Notes: generated by a model not told the origin, from the letters alone. DNA of 64,000 nucleotides from Hirundichthys speculiger (GCA_018398805.1 JAGFBZ010000006.1:992001-1056000), one strand, 5' to 3'; shown: positions 12,396-25,306, numbered from the stretch's first letter. A program made the numbers and translations.

Positions 12396-12773
12396 AGCTG
12401 CTGAAACGAGCTTACTCTAAAGGGGGGCTCTTTGGGGATAGGGTGATGAGCTCAGAGTAGCTCAGAGTGGAGTCACTGCTCCTCCACATTGCAATGAGCC
12501 AGTTTGCATATCTGTTTAAGATGCCTGCTAGATGCCCTCCAGGGCGGGGGTCTCTGACATGTCCTATCAGAAGGTGATCTCAGGCGGACCCGAGACATGC
12601 AGGATATATTACTTCTCTCCGTCGGCCTGTGAAAGCCTCAGCACCTAGCTGGTAGAGCCAGAAAGGGCAGGTGGAGGGAGTGAGGTTTTGGGGTCTCTGC
12701 TGCTCAAGCTGTCGCCTCTGTGACCCTTTCCTGAGCAGCAGACGATGGATGGATGGATGGATGGATGGAAGGA
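12396..12773 (+). mobile_element. RTE/Rex3-type LINE 3' end with (GGAT)n tail
   Basis: The order of blocks matches the terminal ~380 bp of this teleost family: 'gctgctgaaacgagctt', 'gggatagggtgatgagctc', 'gagtcactgctcctccac', 'gcatctgtttaagatgcc', a degenerate body, 'ggtctctgctgctcaagctg' and a (GGAT)n tail at 12744-12773. The upstream part derives from the end of the ORF2 coding region but is broken by frame changes, so no protein is possible. Related copies lie at 1-113 and 25926-26150. The family name is from memory. Confidence 0.8.
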
Positions 12774-14374
12774 TTTAATGAGGGTAAAGTGGTTGATAAT
12801 TTGTAACAGCAGCAGCCAAAAGAAAAAAAAATGAAATGCAGGAGTGACGAGTCCTTGAGTGACGTCAGTGGGTGTCATGAATCTACTCAGTATAACATTG
12901 ATTCCAACACTGCTGATTCACCAGTGACCGAGAGCTCTTGTTGGCATCATTTCTTTTTATTATTTCTTTAACCTGTTGAATTTTTTTGTATCCATTTCCC
13001 CTGCTGTTCTGTCATTGTTCTGCTCTGTTTGTTTTTTTCTTTTTCTTTTATTCTCCCCTTGTTTCTTGTAAGCAGAGATTTCACCTGTTTGCAGGGAGCA
13101 GGGGGGAGGAGAAGGGGAGGGTATGTCCAGTTACTATCTATAATGGTGAAACGAGAGGGAGGAGAGGGACAGTTACTGAGTTTACTCTGCTGAATGAGGA
13201 CTTGAAACTTATTCAGTGAGTTCACAAACCACCGATATCCTATTTTCTATCTGTAAAGGTTCTCCTGTGCCTTTATATGCTTCGGCAGAGGCTTTTAGGA
13301 TTCCCAAGGAGTCATGTGCAACATAATTTGGCATTTTGGAAACTAACCCAACGATTTAAAAAACTTCTCTTCCACTCCCTCGAACATGGAGTACATTATT
13401 GATCTGCAGGTCGTGCAAATCATGCCATCAGATCTTTTGAAAAATGGACACAGACTTGCAACAGACTGGGTTTCATGAAGAAATAGGGAGAAAAAAAAAG
13501 ACCATCGGAAGTCAGGTCAGGAGCAAGCCTGGCTGGCAGGAGCTTGAGCGTGGCTGACAAGTGTGCTGCTGCAGACGGTAGCTGACCGAGGAAAGCGGAG
13601 CAGGTTCAGAAGAGTGGAGCAGAGAGTGTGGCAGTTGATTGAGTTTTGCTACTGTGGCGATGGTGTGAGGCTCGACGAGGCAGGCAGGTCACAGACTCCA
13701 GGAAGTAATGGTTCAGAGGCATGTGGAAAGAAAACACTGGATGGGTGAAACGACACAGCTTTAGCCGCATTGCCACCGTGGCAAACTGAACAGAGTAAAT
13801 TTACTACGAGAGCCTGACGAGTGGGATGCGTGCAGATTCACTGACGACAGAAGTGGAATAAAGTTTCCTGCCCAGTGAGACACACAAACATGGAGAGAAA
13901 ACACAAACAAACACACACTAAGAAGCAGAGAGAATTACGGACAGCCAAGACCATGACAGACAATGCATCGAATGTGGACATTTTTCTTTTTTTAAACCAT
14001 GTCTTATCCACTCAAGAAAATGCTGAGTACAAAAATATTCTTCTTTTTTTAACACTTTATTTATATATACATTTGCTTTTTATGTATTTGTGGATTTAAT
14101 TCTGCGTTTCTTTGAATATGGTACAAAAGGCCCTTCATAAAAACCTATTTGACCACAGTGGAAAATATCAAGAAATCAGGGGAAGATATAAAAATCTTTT
14201 GAAACTAAGACACTTTAATTGCATGCACAGATCTTCTCTGTGTGGGTCTGCCATGGCAAAACTATAATGTTTCAGATGAATCTGCATATTTGTTGGATTA
14301 GCCACAGATCTCGCCAATGTGCCCTCTTTTAAGCAGGAAAGTGAGGAAACCATGTCCTTCCAGGTCCATGGTCT
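12774..14374. other. Unassigned non-coding stretch
   Basis: A pyrimidine-rich patch at about 12960-13070 faces a purine-rich patch at 13090-13180. A slightly GC-richer block lies at 13500-13800. No gene or transposon was recognised. Confidence 0.5.
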
Positions 14375-14614
14375 TTACCACTCATCAGGTTTAGGTATCA
14401 ATACCAATAAAAACTCAAATTCCGAACTACTTTTCTCTCGCTTTTCCTTGCCCATAATCTCCATTTCAGGAGTCATAAAGACTATCTGATACTCCAACCG
14501 GTATCTCTGTTCTCTCTCCATTAGGCTTTCACTACCTCTATTAGTCACTTTGATGTTAACTCCATATTGCAGTGTAGATGAGTCAGCCTTTGCAAATAAA
14601 TTCAGATCAGCCAT
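14375..14614 (-). other. Unassigned 79-codon open frame (minus), possibly an exon or decayed repeat ORF
   Basis: This frame starts with a true ATG and encodes a charged, non-repetitive peptide (starting MADLNLFAKADS, ending LLVLIPKPDEW). On the minus strand an AG precedes it at about 14618, and a GTAAAG donor-like hexamer overlaps its stop codon, so it could be read as an exon. I recognise no family. Neighbouring minus-strand frames (14168-14353) are also fairly protein-like, so a decayed retroelement ORF is an alternative. Chance occurrence cannot be excluded. Confidence 0.2.
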
Positions 14615-14738
14615 TGACTGAGGTCTTAAAAGTCTACACTGGATGTTTTTGTTGAACGAGTTCCAAAGAGCTGACTGTCGAAGCAGAGAAACTATTCATT
14701 GGTTGGGTGTTGAATTAGTGGATTCTGTCAGGCCAGGA

Positions 14739-14870
14739 GGGGGGGGGGGGGGCAGGGCTGAGGGAGGAGAATAGGAGTTGGGCTGGATCTGTCACCACTC
14801 TGCAACACCTGGCTCAAATGCAGACAGAATGGGAAAAGGACGTCTGTCAAATGCAAAAACCAAAGCGGAG

Positions 14871-14901
<31 letters not shown>
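14739..14901. repeat. G14 run and (CA)n microsatellite
   Basis: Fourteen G residues lie at 14739-14752, and a (CA)n tract of about 14 units at 14874-14901; the sequence between them is ordinary. Confidence 0.95.
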
Positions 14902-14905
<4 letters not shown>

Positions 14906-15309
14906 CACGTGTCAAGCCAGAATGAAGCCAGGCAATGCAGACGCAAATGTGACATGAACTGTATTTGTTTATGCTCTTCTCTGCACATTCTTAAAGGTCA
15001 CTGTGGCTGAGCTGTCATTTCCATTTCTCTTTTAATTCATCTCTTTGTAGGTCTTACACTTTCTGTCCCGTCACAATCTCCTTCTGTCCTCCCTTCATTT
15101 TCACAAACAGCACATTCTCTTATAGTTCCCATCATTTTTTCTGACTTCCACAGTCTTTCGTTTCTCTCTCTGTATTTATATTTGTAATTATATCGGCTGT
15201 GGGGACCACTAACGTCCTCTCGCTAGGGAACCTTAGGGTTCAACAGGAGGATTAATGCTCTGGCAAATCTAGAATGTACTGAGAAGCTTAACTATGCAAA
15301 GCCTTGAAA
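14902..15309. other. Unassigned pyrimidine-rich stretch
   Basis: The sequence is T/C-rich on the plus strand around 15020-15180. No gene or repeat family was recognised. Confidence 0.5.
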
Positions 15310-15560
15310 GTTGGTCCTTAAAGGCTTGAATCAAGCAACAGGTCTTCCAGTGCTTGGTTCTTGCAGATGTTCCACCTTCCACCCAGAACCTTCTTCAGTT
15401 CAGATCGACTGATGGGAAGTTTAAGCTGTTGCAAATCACTGACCCTCCTGTCACCCCCAAGGCTCGTTGCCTGGTTCCAGTCACATTTATCAAGGTGCAA
15501 CTAGTTGTGACAACTACCTGGATAGGAGAATCAAAGGTGCATAGTCGGTGTTGAATAGGC
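15310..15560 (-). mobile_element. Possible dispersed teleost repeat, unclassified
   Basis: On the minus strand, 'gaactgaagaaggttctg' followed by 'ggtggaacatctgcaag' resembles a phrase that recurs widely in fish genomes. A 60-codon minus frame (15318-15500) covers it. I cannot assign it to a class, and no termini or duplications were seen. Confidence 0.25.
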
Positions 15561-15909
15561 GAAACCTCAGTACGCTCTTTCTGTATAATGTTGGTTTTTC
15601 ACTGCCCCTATTTCAAAACGTCTTTCTTCTCAATCCAAAGTGTGTGCGTTGTTGTCCTCAAGAGTGTCCCTTATCTTTGAGATGCAGGTGGACTGCTGAA
15701 TCTTGACCAGATGAGCTGCCTCACCTTTCTTGTGCTTTGTGTTTGAATTGTTGTTGTTGTTTAGTTCTCAAATCTAAAGGTCTGTGCACTTTTCACTGCA
15801 CTGGACTGTGTATATAACTTTGCTCAAGTTTCCGCTTGGCTGTTTTGTCCTTGGGGTGAAATGATTCTGGTCTGTGGGTGATATTAGCTTTGAAGTGAAC
15901 TGAGAAGCA

Positions 15910-16362
15910 GTGTTACCTAGGGCTGTAGCGATACACTAATCTCGCGATACAATTCACGATATTGGGCTCGCAATACGATATATATCAACATTCATCTTAC
16001 AACACATTTACATAATTTTCTGAAAGATTTTAAAGGGACAAAATTATTTTGTTGACATCTTATAAGTGTTCCAATGACTTTATTTGAATTAATTGAACTG
16101 AAAGCATCAATTACACATTATATGGCTAACAAAAAAAAAAAAAATAATAATAAATAAAATAAATAAAAGATGTGGTGAGAAAAATAGTTCCAATTATTTA
16201 AACAGTGGAAATTGTTGCTTGCAAGTTTTTAAAGGTGGGACACGGGGGTTTTGAAAGAAGCTTAGAATATCGATACCCACGGCTGAAAAATCGATACTCT
16301 CTGGGGAAATAAAATATCGATATATCGCAGAATCGATAAAATCGCTCAGCTATAGTGTTATG
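15910..16362. mobile_element. Non-autonomous hAT element with imperfect 8-bp TSD
   Basis: The element spans 15918-16354 (437 bp). Its left end TAGGGCTGTAGCGAT and the inverted right end (TATAGCTGAGCGAT) are imperfect terminal repeats of hAT type. The flanking octamers GTGTTACC (15910-15917) and GTGTTATG (16355-16362) agree at 6 of 8 positions, as expected for an old hAT duplication. Both ends carry clusters of CGATA/TATCG motifs, which fits subterminal transposase-binding repeats. The interior is AT-rich, with an A-run and a TAA-rich tract near 16130-16170 and no coding capacity. Confidence 0.78.
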
Positions 16363-16469
16363 CAAGAACAATTATCTCCAATTAGGGTTTTGACACCAGA
16401 GCTATTTTGACTCTAACACATTCCTCAGATGAGCCTAAGAAGCCTTGGTGTCTGATTTGTGCAATCAAA

Positions 16470-16700
16470 GTTATCAAAGTTTAATAAAAAGTAGTTATCT
16501 ATCAACTATGGAATCAATCAAATCCAACATTGTTATAAAATTTAGAGTCCTTTAATAAACAGTAAAACTGAATGTCATCAGCATAAATGTGATATACTAA
16601 TTACCAATCTGTCCTAGAGAGAGAATGTATCGTCAGAACTGAGTATAGGGCCTAAAACAGAGCCATGAGGGACACCACATGACAGACCAGTAGCCTCTAA
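16470..16700 (-). pseudogene. LINE reverse-transcriptase fragment (Rex1/L2/CR1-like)
   Basis: On the minus strand, codons at 16676-16641 read GVPHGSVLGPIL, the conserved reverse-transcriptase motif. About 30 residues later, 16585-16562 read YADDIQFY, the catalytic motif with both aspartates. The spacing is close to that of the Rex1/CR1/L2 families, but frame changes and stops lie between the two. Only this palm-domain scrap is recognisable; no 3' tail is attached. It lies just downstream of the hAT element at 15918-16354. Assignment to a LINE is strong; assignment to a clade is not. Confidence 0.75.
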
Positions 16701-19700
16701 CATACATGGATTTATACAAACATATAAAAATAAGAAACATTAGAATTAATTAATGTTTGTTAAGTGACAACATAAAGACCAATTCCCAACGGTTACTGTG
16801 TTGACCACTTAGATTATTATTATTTTTTGTCTCTCGTTTCCCACGTTATTGTAACTCATTTCTATCCACCGTGGTGATATTTCATAATCTTTACCACAAA
16901 ATCTGTGTTGTTCTTCCTTTTTTATCCTGCTCTCTTTTTCCGTGAAAATGTCCAGACAGCTCTCACACCCACTGACAGCAGTTCTGACAGAAGCTCCTAC
17001 ATCCAGTTTAGCTGTTTACGTTGAGTGCTGTGAGAATGAGTAAGTGTGCGAGCCGTCTCCTTGACAGCTCTCCTCTCTGTGGACGATGAGCTGATATGAC
17101 ATGTACTGCTGTTCCATTCCCTCCCAGAAACACACTTCAGACTCCAGCTGCCTTCTTATCATTGAGTCTCTACTGCCAGCTGTTTGTTGATCTAACCTGT
17201 TGTTTGCTAGTGCTTTTGACAAATTTATTTTCTTGTTTGTTTATTTGTTTTTTCCCTGCCAACTGGTACCTTGGTTGATATTGTTACAGCTCTGGGAGAC
17301 CTGTGATTTAGTTGCCTGGCTGAGAAATCACTTTTAGGTTTGTGAGAAAATATGTCTGTGCCTGTAAGTGTGCAGTATTTGCCAATTTATATTATGTAAG
17401 CACAATGGAGCTAATCAGGATGGATGCTAAAACACACACAGCCGGGTTAGAATAGATTTGACCGCGTATATGAGAGATTTGTTCACTTAAACTCTAACGG
17501 GATGCGATTAAGCAATACCAGGATGCACACAATGACACACAGCAGCTCTTCCATGGTGATTAGCCCCTCAGCACCAACCTTTCTCTTAGAAAGGATGAGG
17601 TACTTTTGGAACTTTTCCATTCATAATAAATGAGGGGCTGAAGTCTCGCACTATTAAATTTTTTATGAAGCATTTGTAGCTTTATTACTCTGTTGAGTAA
17701 GCAGTTCTCAATGAATGTGGTCTATTTAGTCTGAGTGAGGGGTAGCACTGTTTCTACAAAAACTGGTCTCGTCTGTCATTGATGTTTGTGATTCTTGAAG
17801 TTCTTTTTGATACGAAGCAGCTATGTGTCGGCTGCTGTTTCAGGATTTAACAGGTCTCCCTTAGGATAGAAATAGGCAGCAAAATTTTCTTGAATGTCAG
17901 ATATTTCTCTCGGATTATATCCTCAGCATTATATCATCGGATCTTACTAGTAGAACTCTAATTCTCTAATGCTGTTGGGTTTCATTTATTAAAAAAAAAA
18001 AATGAGGATTCAGAAATTGACATTTGGTTGACTGTTGTAATTTTCCTCACTTTTTGTCAGAGCAGCAGCAGACCAAGGCTTCAGTGGTGATTGAGTATTA
18101 TTGCCAACCTGCTCAGACTTCAATTCTTCGTCTCTTCTCTGCTTCTCTTTACAATCTGACATCAGGTTGGCTGGGTTGGACCCCATTAACACATGTTGTG
18201 AGCCTTCTTTCACTCTTCAAGTGTGAAAGGCAATAACTCGAGTGAGTTACTGTAATTCAATCTGTAACAAATTGGTTTGGAATAAGCTTTTAGTCCTTTA
18301 AATGCAAGGTGTAATCAAAAAAAGCCACGTCTGTAATGATTTAAGTCAGTTTGACTTCAAGTGTATATCAGTCCTGGTCCTGAAGTACCATTGCCCTGCA
18401 TGTTTTGGGTGTTTCCCTGTGCCAACATGCCTGATTCACATGAGTGGTTTGCCTCTTTTGCTTGGGATCAAGGTCTGCACAAGTCTGCCAATGGCTCCTT
18501 AACTGGAACCCACATATACTGGAGCAGGGTAACATCTAAAACAGGCAAAGCAGTGGTACTTGAGGAAACACTGATTTATGTTAATCGGTTCACAATAGTA
18601 GTTTAACCTATTCGGAACCAAATTATTGATTGATCATGAAGATGCAAGAATATAACATTTACAGAGACAAGCCACTTTCACAAAGGGATCACGCTGTAAA
18701 GATGCACTGGAGATCTGTTCATTCATTCTCCGTTCTCCAGCTGTTGCATTCACAGTGTTCTCATGGAGGTGCAATATCCATTCCCCTGTGTGTGCTTTTT
18801 CAAAGCATTATGGCGTTCAGTGGTCCCTTTTCAGTCCTTTGCAGTCCACGGTTAGCAACAAGTTCCTAACGTGTCAGTTTACTGGCTCCTTTATTCAGTT
18901 GGCACTTAATAAAACACACAGTGAAAAAAAAAATACACTCAAAAATATAAAGTTTCTGCTTGATGGTTCCTGAGGGGCACATGCAGTTGTGCTGGCCTCA
19001 GTTTCCCTGTCGCTGCTGCATTTGGGATGTTACCAGAGCAGCGAGAGAGAAATGCCAGCTGACTTCAGCAGGAGGAAGACGATGTCTTGGATTGAGTTGA
19101 TGGACGCCCCTCCAGGTTCCTAAGCTCTGCATCAGGGTTCCACCAGTAACTAGATCCCCAAGATGAGCCACAAAATGCATAATACAGCAATTGATTTGGT
19201 CTTGCCACCAGTGTGGTTAAAAAAAAAAAAGAATAAATGTTTTTTCTTTTTTTCCTGCATCATATTATGCTTTTCAATTTGTTAGATTCTAACAGCCATT
19301 GTGGCTGCACAGAGGATGAACCCATTTCATCCTCTGTGCAAAGGTTGCAACCATCCTAGCACCTGCCTTATATCTTTGCACAATGTCAATGCACACAGGG
19401 CTCCATTCGCTCTTGTTGTGCCTCTGTTACTACCTCTGAGGGCAGAACAGCCACAGAGGGAAATATTATACCGTTCCACCTTGCGTGCTAGTCACACTGC
19501 ACGGGAGGGTAGGATAAAGATGCGAAAGAGACTTAACAAACTGGGCATGTGAATGGGGCTACACAATAGTAGGTTTTTGTTTTTTTGTTTTTTTTTTAAA
19601 CCCTCAAAATAAATTGCCTTACCCCTCCATTTATTTCGAAGTAGAAATCAACTTCCCTACTGGCAGGCAAAGAAGTGAGAAAAATCCAATCTAAAACTTA

Positions 19701-22700
19701 AATTTTGCAACGTTATCTTGTGAACTATAAGCCATTTCCCTTCTATTTCCATAGGATCCGGTCAAATGCATCAAGTATGCATTTTGAATTCTGGTCTCTT
19801 TCTGCTAAAAAATGATTAGCGGTGATATCGCTTGTTGCTACATTGCTAATCTAGGATGGCAGCCCAGAGGCCAAGCTTTAAGTTACTATTGCAGCCAGCA
19901 GCCCACCACTATTGTCTGGGTCTTTGTATGTGGAAAAATATGCCGTTCTAATCCCGTGTGTGGTGGGAAGCAGTGTGGGCAGTCTGATTCAACATGTCGA
20001 GGCTTTTATTTGAACGGAAAGCAGCATCCAAACATTAAAAACTTGTAGAGTATTGATGTCAAGAGAAATACTGCCATTTCAGAAACACAATGGTCAGTCA
20101 TAAGCCGATGTTTTTGTGATACAATCAAAGCTTTTTGCCTCAGCTGCAAGATATTTAAATATGTATTAGTGCACATGCGGCGCTAATGTAGAACTGAAAT
20201 GTGATTGTAAAATTCATATCAGCTGTAATCATTTATGAGATACATTCATCTTCACTTGCGCACCCCATTCACAACTTTATGTTAATTTGCTAATCAGTTC
20301 CCACTGATTTCCATTTCCACAGCAGCACCCTCGGGCTACTTGTAATCTTAAACTAATCAGAGAGAATTGTAACATTTGCACTCATGCTCTATTTACACTG
20401 GTGCTTTTATAACATCCAGTGCACTTGATTATGCTTTTTAAGGATCTTATTGCCATAATATGAAGTTCTCATTGCACTGCAGGACAAATTTGAGATGAAG
20501 GCATGAAAAAAAAAATTCCGTAACAGGCAAATTGTCACCGATAGGTCTCTGCTTTCCACTTCCACAGAGTTATAAGGTGCACGGCAGATTGGGTGACTAA
20601 TTTCAGTCAAGTTTGCTCCTCGCTGTAGTTCTGGGGCTGCCATGTGGCTCACACAGCAGCTGACAAAGCAGTCAAACCAGGAAGTGCACTTTAGCTGTAT
20701 TAGCTCAAAATCAGTTAATGTTGCATCATTCTGTGGATTGTAAGTGGTTTTGTTTGCATTAGAACATAACCACGAAAACATTTTATTTCATAGATTCACT
20801 TTTTTTTTACCTCCTTTTTTTCTTCTCATTCTTTCTGTAACTATGTCAACTATGATCTCTTGCATTGCACAACCTTAACCCCAGCTGATTGAAGTGAATG
20901 ACTACTTTGGCATAAGGTAAAGTAAACTGATGAACTTGTTTAGTTAGATATTAAACCATGACTGAGACAAAAAGGTGGAAATAGAATAATGCATGGCCAG
21001 ACGTGCTTAGCTCTTCAAGACCCAACTTGAAGTTGGCATTTAACATGAGAGCTTAAGGATGCTCTAACTACACGCACACAAGCACACAAGACCCTAAATT
21101 CTGGAGAAGGTTCCTGTGGTCAAAATGCAACTAATGGCTAACCCTGCAGGACTATCAGTGCTGAAGCCTTTGAGGAGCAGTAGGCGGAAAACAAAGACTG
21201 GTTCTTGAGTCGACTGATGGCTTTTTCCTCATTCATATATAATTAAATGAGTGTAGTCCTTCAAGTGTGCACACAAGCACTGAGCAGGTATCCATGTAAT
21301 GGTTAACAAGCTTATTTTATCCAATGTTTGAGTTTTAAAAAAAAGACAACAAAAAAAAAACAAGCAAATACTAAGACATCCCTTTTCTGTATTTCCTGCA
21401 GTTTTCATCATTATTACACAACAGTCATTTTGCAGGGAACTTATATAATTGGGAGCCAGCTGCTCAGGCAGAGATAGGTGCTGTGTGTGTGTGTAGAAGG
21501 ATACAGCTGAAGGGAAAGCAGTGCTAGTTGGCGCGCATGTGTGTGTGTGTGTGTGTTAGAGGATACGCACTCACATACAAAGGTTGGACAGAATAATGGA
21601 AGCACCACGTAAAAAAAAAAAAAAAACAATTTTATTATTTTATGTTGTGCTGGACCTCAATTTGCAGCACAAAGTGTTTCAATACATCAAGGAATAGTGT
21701 CGGATGCAGATGTGGGAATTTTGGTCCCTTTCTCAGTTAATTATTTATTATTATTTTGTGCAACAAGAGCAGAGACCCATTGGGAGATGATAGAACAGTA
21801 AATAAACAGCAAAAAATATGCAAGGGGGTAACTAAATATGGGTGGGCATTAATGTGGCGATCTGCCTAAGTATTACCGTAACGTGGGAACCGTGGATTGT
21901 TGAGACCAGTCAGGTTCTGTTTGTTTGGGCGGCAGCAGGTCAAACGACGACAGAAGTCCAAGCACACAAAGAGAGCAAGGCTGGACTTAGAAGAAGAGGA
22001 AGAAATTGAGCATCACAAGTTGTATAGTTAAAAGGACTTAAGCTAGCCTTTTAAAAGTCTCAATTAAAGCTGATTTGCCTTTTTTTCAATATGACAGTAC
22101 ATTAAGGAGCCAAGAATTATGACCATGTGGTTGGTGTTTGCCGCAAAAGTCGAGGATCTTCACTGCAACAAAAATGTGGCTTTGAGGCTCTCTTCTTCTT
22201 TCGATCTCGTCGTGCGGTGTTGAAGTGTCAGGATATGAAAAAAGCTGCTCCGAAGCCTAACTTTAAAATGTATAAAAGAGTTCATTACAAGTAAAAAGAG
22301 GCTTTTACAGACTTTCGCGACAGTCTGGGATCTCCTCGGTCAATCTGGAAAAAATCCCAGAACAAAAGAACACAAAAGCTTTTTATAGCCTCTGGTCAAG
22401 ATGCATCCTAGTTCCACAGATGGAACCAGTTAAACATCCTAAGACAGATTTACGTGTTATACTAACTAGTATATCTATTTAACCTAAACAATATACTGAC
22501 AGAATAATATAGAAACTGTCATACACCAACATTGAACCAAATTCCTGAAATAGAAAAGGAATGAACCCGTTGACTCCGAGGAGAGTCTTGAATTCATTGA
22601 CTCTAAAGAACATGGTCAGAGCAAATAATAAAAAGGTAAAAAAACATAATGTTCAGACACCACAACCATTTACTAGTTCAAAATGTAAGAAAAGGAGTAT

Positions 22701-24617
22701 TTCTCAAGTTTTAGTTTCTTCACAGTTTGTCATGTGTGAAAAACTAACCGAAATGTTGAGACCACAGAACAGAATGTTCCCTCCCTGTTTAAAAAAAAAG
22801 TTCAATACAAGATTTTATGATTTAACAGTTCTTTTAAAAGCTACTTGTGTGAAGTGAAGGAAGGTTCTCTGGGTTTTGTTGCAGATTATGTAGATGGCAT
22901 GTTGAATTTCATAAATATGTTTTGTTTTTCAAATAATGGTAGACATGAGGCATTTTCCACAATGTGTTGAGTCATGAATCAACATTTTACATGAGGGATT
23001 TTTCAATCCTATTTTGTAAACACTTTACCACTTCCGAGCTGAGTTAAAGGTAGTAGGTTTGAACAATCCTTCACCTTCTACAATCATAGCGATGCGTCGC
23101 TCTCTGAGTTAGTTTGCTCTGCAGTTCGACATCAGTGCAACGCCGTTGTTAAGTTAAAAGCTACTTGCACCGCACTGCTGTACTCAAAGTGTCGTTACAC
23201 ATCTAGGTTCAACTCTGCTCCAGAACAAACATGTTGATTTTGGCCTCTGCAGTGACTCCATCTGTCAAACCTGTCGTCCTTTAAGATGCTTTTTCTTCAA
23301 AAAAGCGTTTCAGTTTTTGACAGATCATGTCTTTTTCTTTCTTTTTTTTTTTTTAATGTTGTGTTTTAGACACATCTGTTGGCGTAGATGCAGCCACATT
23401 CTTTGACACACAACGGCATATGGCTGAGAGTCTGCAGCTTTTGTTTTCAGAAAAAAAAAATCCAGTATGACACTTTTGTTCAGAGTGGCGTGCATGACAG
23501 CAGCTGCGAAACACTAACAGCAGCGTTTCAGAGCTGTAGATCATATGTAAATTCAGAAAACTGTGTTAATAAAGAGAGAATAAAGAAGAAGAAAATAAAA
23601 TTGAATGAGTTTGCTTTATTCAGACATAAAGGTTTTAATATTGTCTTCTGCAGGGAGCAGGCCGGCTATACACTCAGCTGTATGTGCTGGAATTAATTCA
23701 TCTAGTCACTGTTGCTTTCTGCTTTTGGCAGCAAACATAAAACTGTTATTTTTAATGTCGTAGAGTAACTGATAGCATTAAGGTAAAAAATAAAATAACA
23801 TATTAATAAAACATTAAGATAATGAATTCAGAGAAGCCCATGAACTATCCTTGTATGTGTTTACCTGCTTGAATACACATTGAAACCTTGGTACCCTGCT
23901 AAGTCTTTTGAACTGTTCATGCTGAAGGGATGTCAGTTTTTAGTCTTTTAAAGCCCACTGATCTTAAACACTTTTCAAACTGTTTCCAGACAACAAGGCT
24001 TCTGTTTTTTTCTAATATATATAGATTGACAGGAGCCTATAAATTTCCTATACAGTAAAATGATTTTCCATCAGCGTGGAAGAAAAGATTCGTAGAGGTC
24101 AGAGCATGAGGGCTAAGCACACACCTCAAATTAACTGGGCAGTCTGCAAGACTTTACTTGTAATTACAAGTGGATGAAAGAACAACAGGCACAGAAGCAG
24201 AAGTCTTGGTTTGCAAAAGATCTTGCAGAAAAACAAGGCAGATGGATCCAGATTACAGAAATGACTGCACAAAATCTTTGGTAAAGTTCACAAACTTAGG
24301 CTGGCAGAGGATGAATGGTAACGAATTGGTTTATGTGCACCGAGGCAACTAATGACAGAAATACTTCTGTTTGCCTCGTAAACACTTTGCCTGTTGACCT
24401 TCATAGCTGTTATATTGGTCAGATCATAACGAATTACAGTAATAATTGAAATAAAGATTTGGGCCAAACAGCTGCACTTCTGAGAAGAGCTTATACTTAT
24501 ATTTTTATAATTTCTGCTTGACCAAAACAGTCACTTACTGGTGCCCATGAACGCATGAACGTCAATCCCAGTAATGTGGTCTCGCAAATAAGCAGTTACT
24601 CAGTAAGTAGTTGTGAC
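16701..24617. other. Long unassigned non-coding stretch
   Basis: Nearly 8 kb without a recognisable gene. It holds A/T homopolymer runs (about 17990, 19216, 19570, 21615, 23345), (TG)n tracts at 21482-21494 and 21538-21556, a perfect 16-bp palindrome at 24156-24171, and blocks of ordinary unique-looking sequence (for example 20090-20360 and 23030-23260) that could contain regulatory DNA. The 124-codon minus frame at 20407-20781 shows no motif I can name. Confidence 0.5.
21482..21556. repeat. Two (TG)n tracts
   Basis: TG dinucleotides at 21482-21494 and 21538-21556, separated by about 43 bases of non-repetitive sequence. Confidence 0.9.
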
Positions 24618-25306
24618 TAGAGGTGGGCGGATCGATCCAAATATCGATAATATCGATACCAACGCTGGTATTGATATCGAACAATACTCATGTAAATGAT
24701 TGATACTCAAGCTTTTTTTCTTTTCTTTACTTTTTCTTCCCCACAGAGAGTATCCAGGTAGATAAGAGTGGTCATCTTCAGCATCAACTCATATTAACTT
24801 TCAAAGTACATGTTACTTAAGTCATATGTTACTGGAGCCAACTCAGAAAAATATTATTAAGACCTTGAAATAACCCAGTACATGTCATGTATCCCAGTGA
24901 AAGGTGTTATCTAAAATAAAATAACATTAGATAATCCTTTATTTATCCCACAATGGGGAATTTTTTAGAGCTAAAGCAATAGGAAAGTGCACACAGTGCA
25001 AAAAATTACACAAGTATTGAAAGATATAATATAAAAGATGGACTAGAAAAAAAAATTATGAACAGAAATCCAACTCCAAGGAATATTTACACAAAATGTT
25101 GAAGACATAAAGTTTGATGAAATTCTATTCTTGGTTTTAACAAAATAATCCAAAAACAAAAATCACAAAGGTTCATGATAGTTTAAGCTTAATATGAAAA
25201 AGTATCGGTATTGGTATTGGTATCGGTATCAGTGATACTGACCCTGTATTTACTTGGTATTGGATCGATACCAGAATTCCCAGTATCGCCCAGCTCTAGT
25301 TGTGAC
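24610..25306. mobile_element. Non-autonomous hAT element with perfect 8-bp TSD
   Basis: The element occupies 24618-25298 (681 bp). GTTGTGAC at 24610-24617 is repeated exactly at 25299-25306. The termini TAGAGGTGGGCG and TAGAGCTGGGCG (the latter as reverse complement) differ at one position. Dense CGATA/TATCG motifs lie in the first ~65 and last ~110 bases, including alternating 'ggtat(t/c)' repeats at about 25205-25240. The interior holds a LINE/SINE-like tail (24925-25000) and no coding region. Class, ends and duplication are seen directly; the hAT superfamily follows from TSD length and TIR form. Confidence 0.88.
24925..25000 (-). mobile_element. Retroposon tail nested in the hAT element
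   Basis: The phrase 'gataatcctttatttatccc' followed by 'acaatggggaatttt' is, on the minus strand, the 'aattccccattgtgggataa' plus 'ataaaggattatc' 3' end seen in many teleost non-LTR retroposons. It lies inside the hAT element. Whether it inserted there after transposition or was carried along is not resolved, as no duplication was found. Confidence 0.5.

Noticed and set aside
20407..20781. 124-codon minus-strand open frame
   Set aside because: No recognisable motif, a T-run in the middle (poly-Phe), and no splice or promoter support.
21578..21660. 'ggttggacagaataatggaa', which resembles a Tc1-type terminal repeat
   Set aside because: No matching opposite end and no TA-bounded element could be defined.
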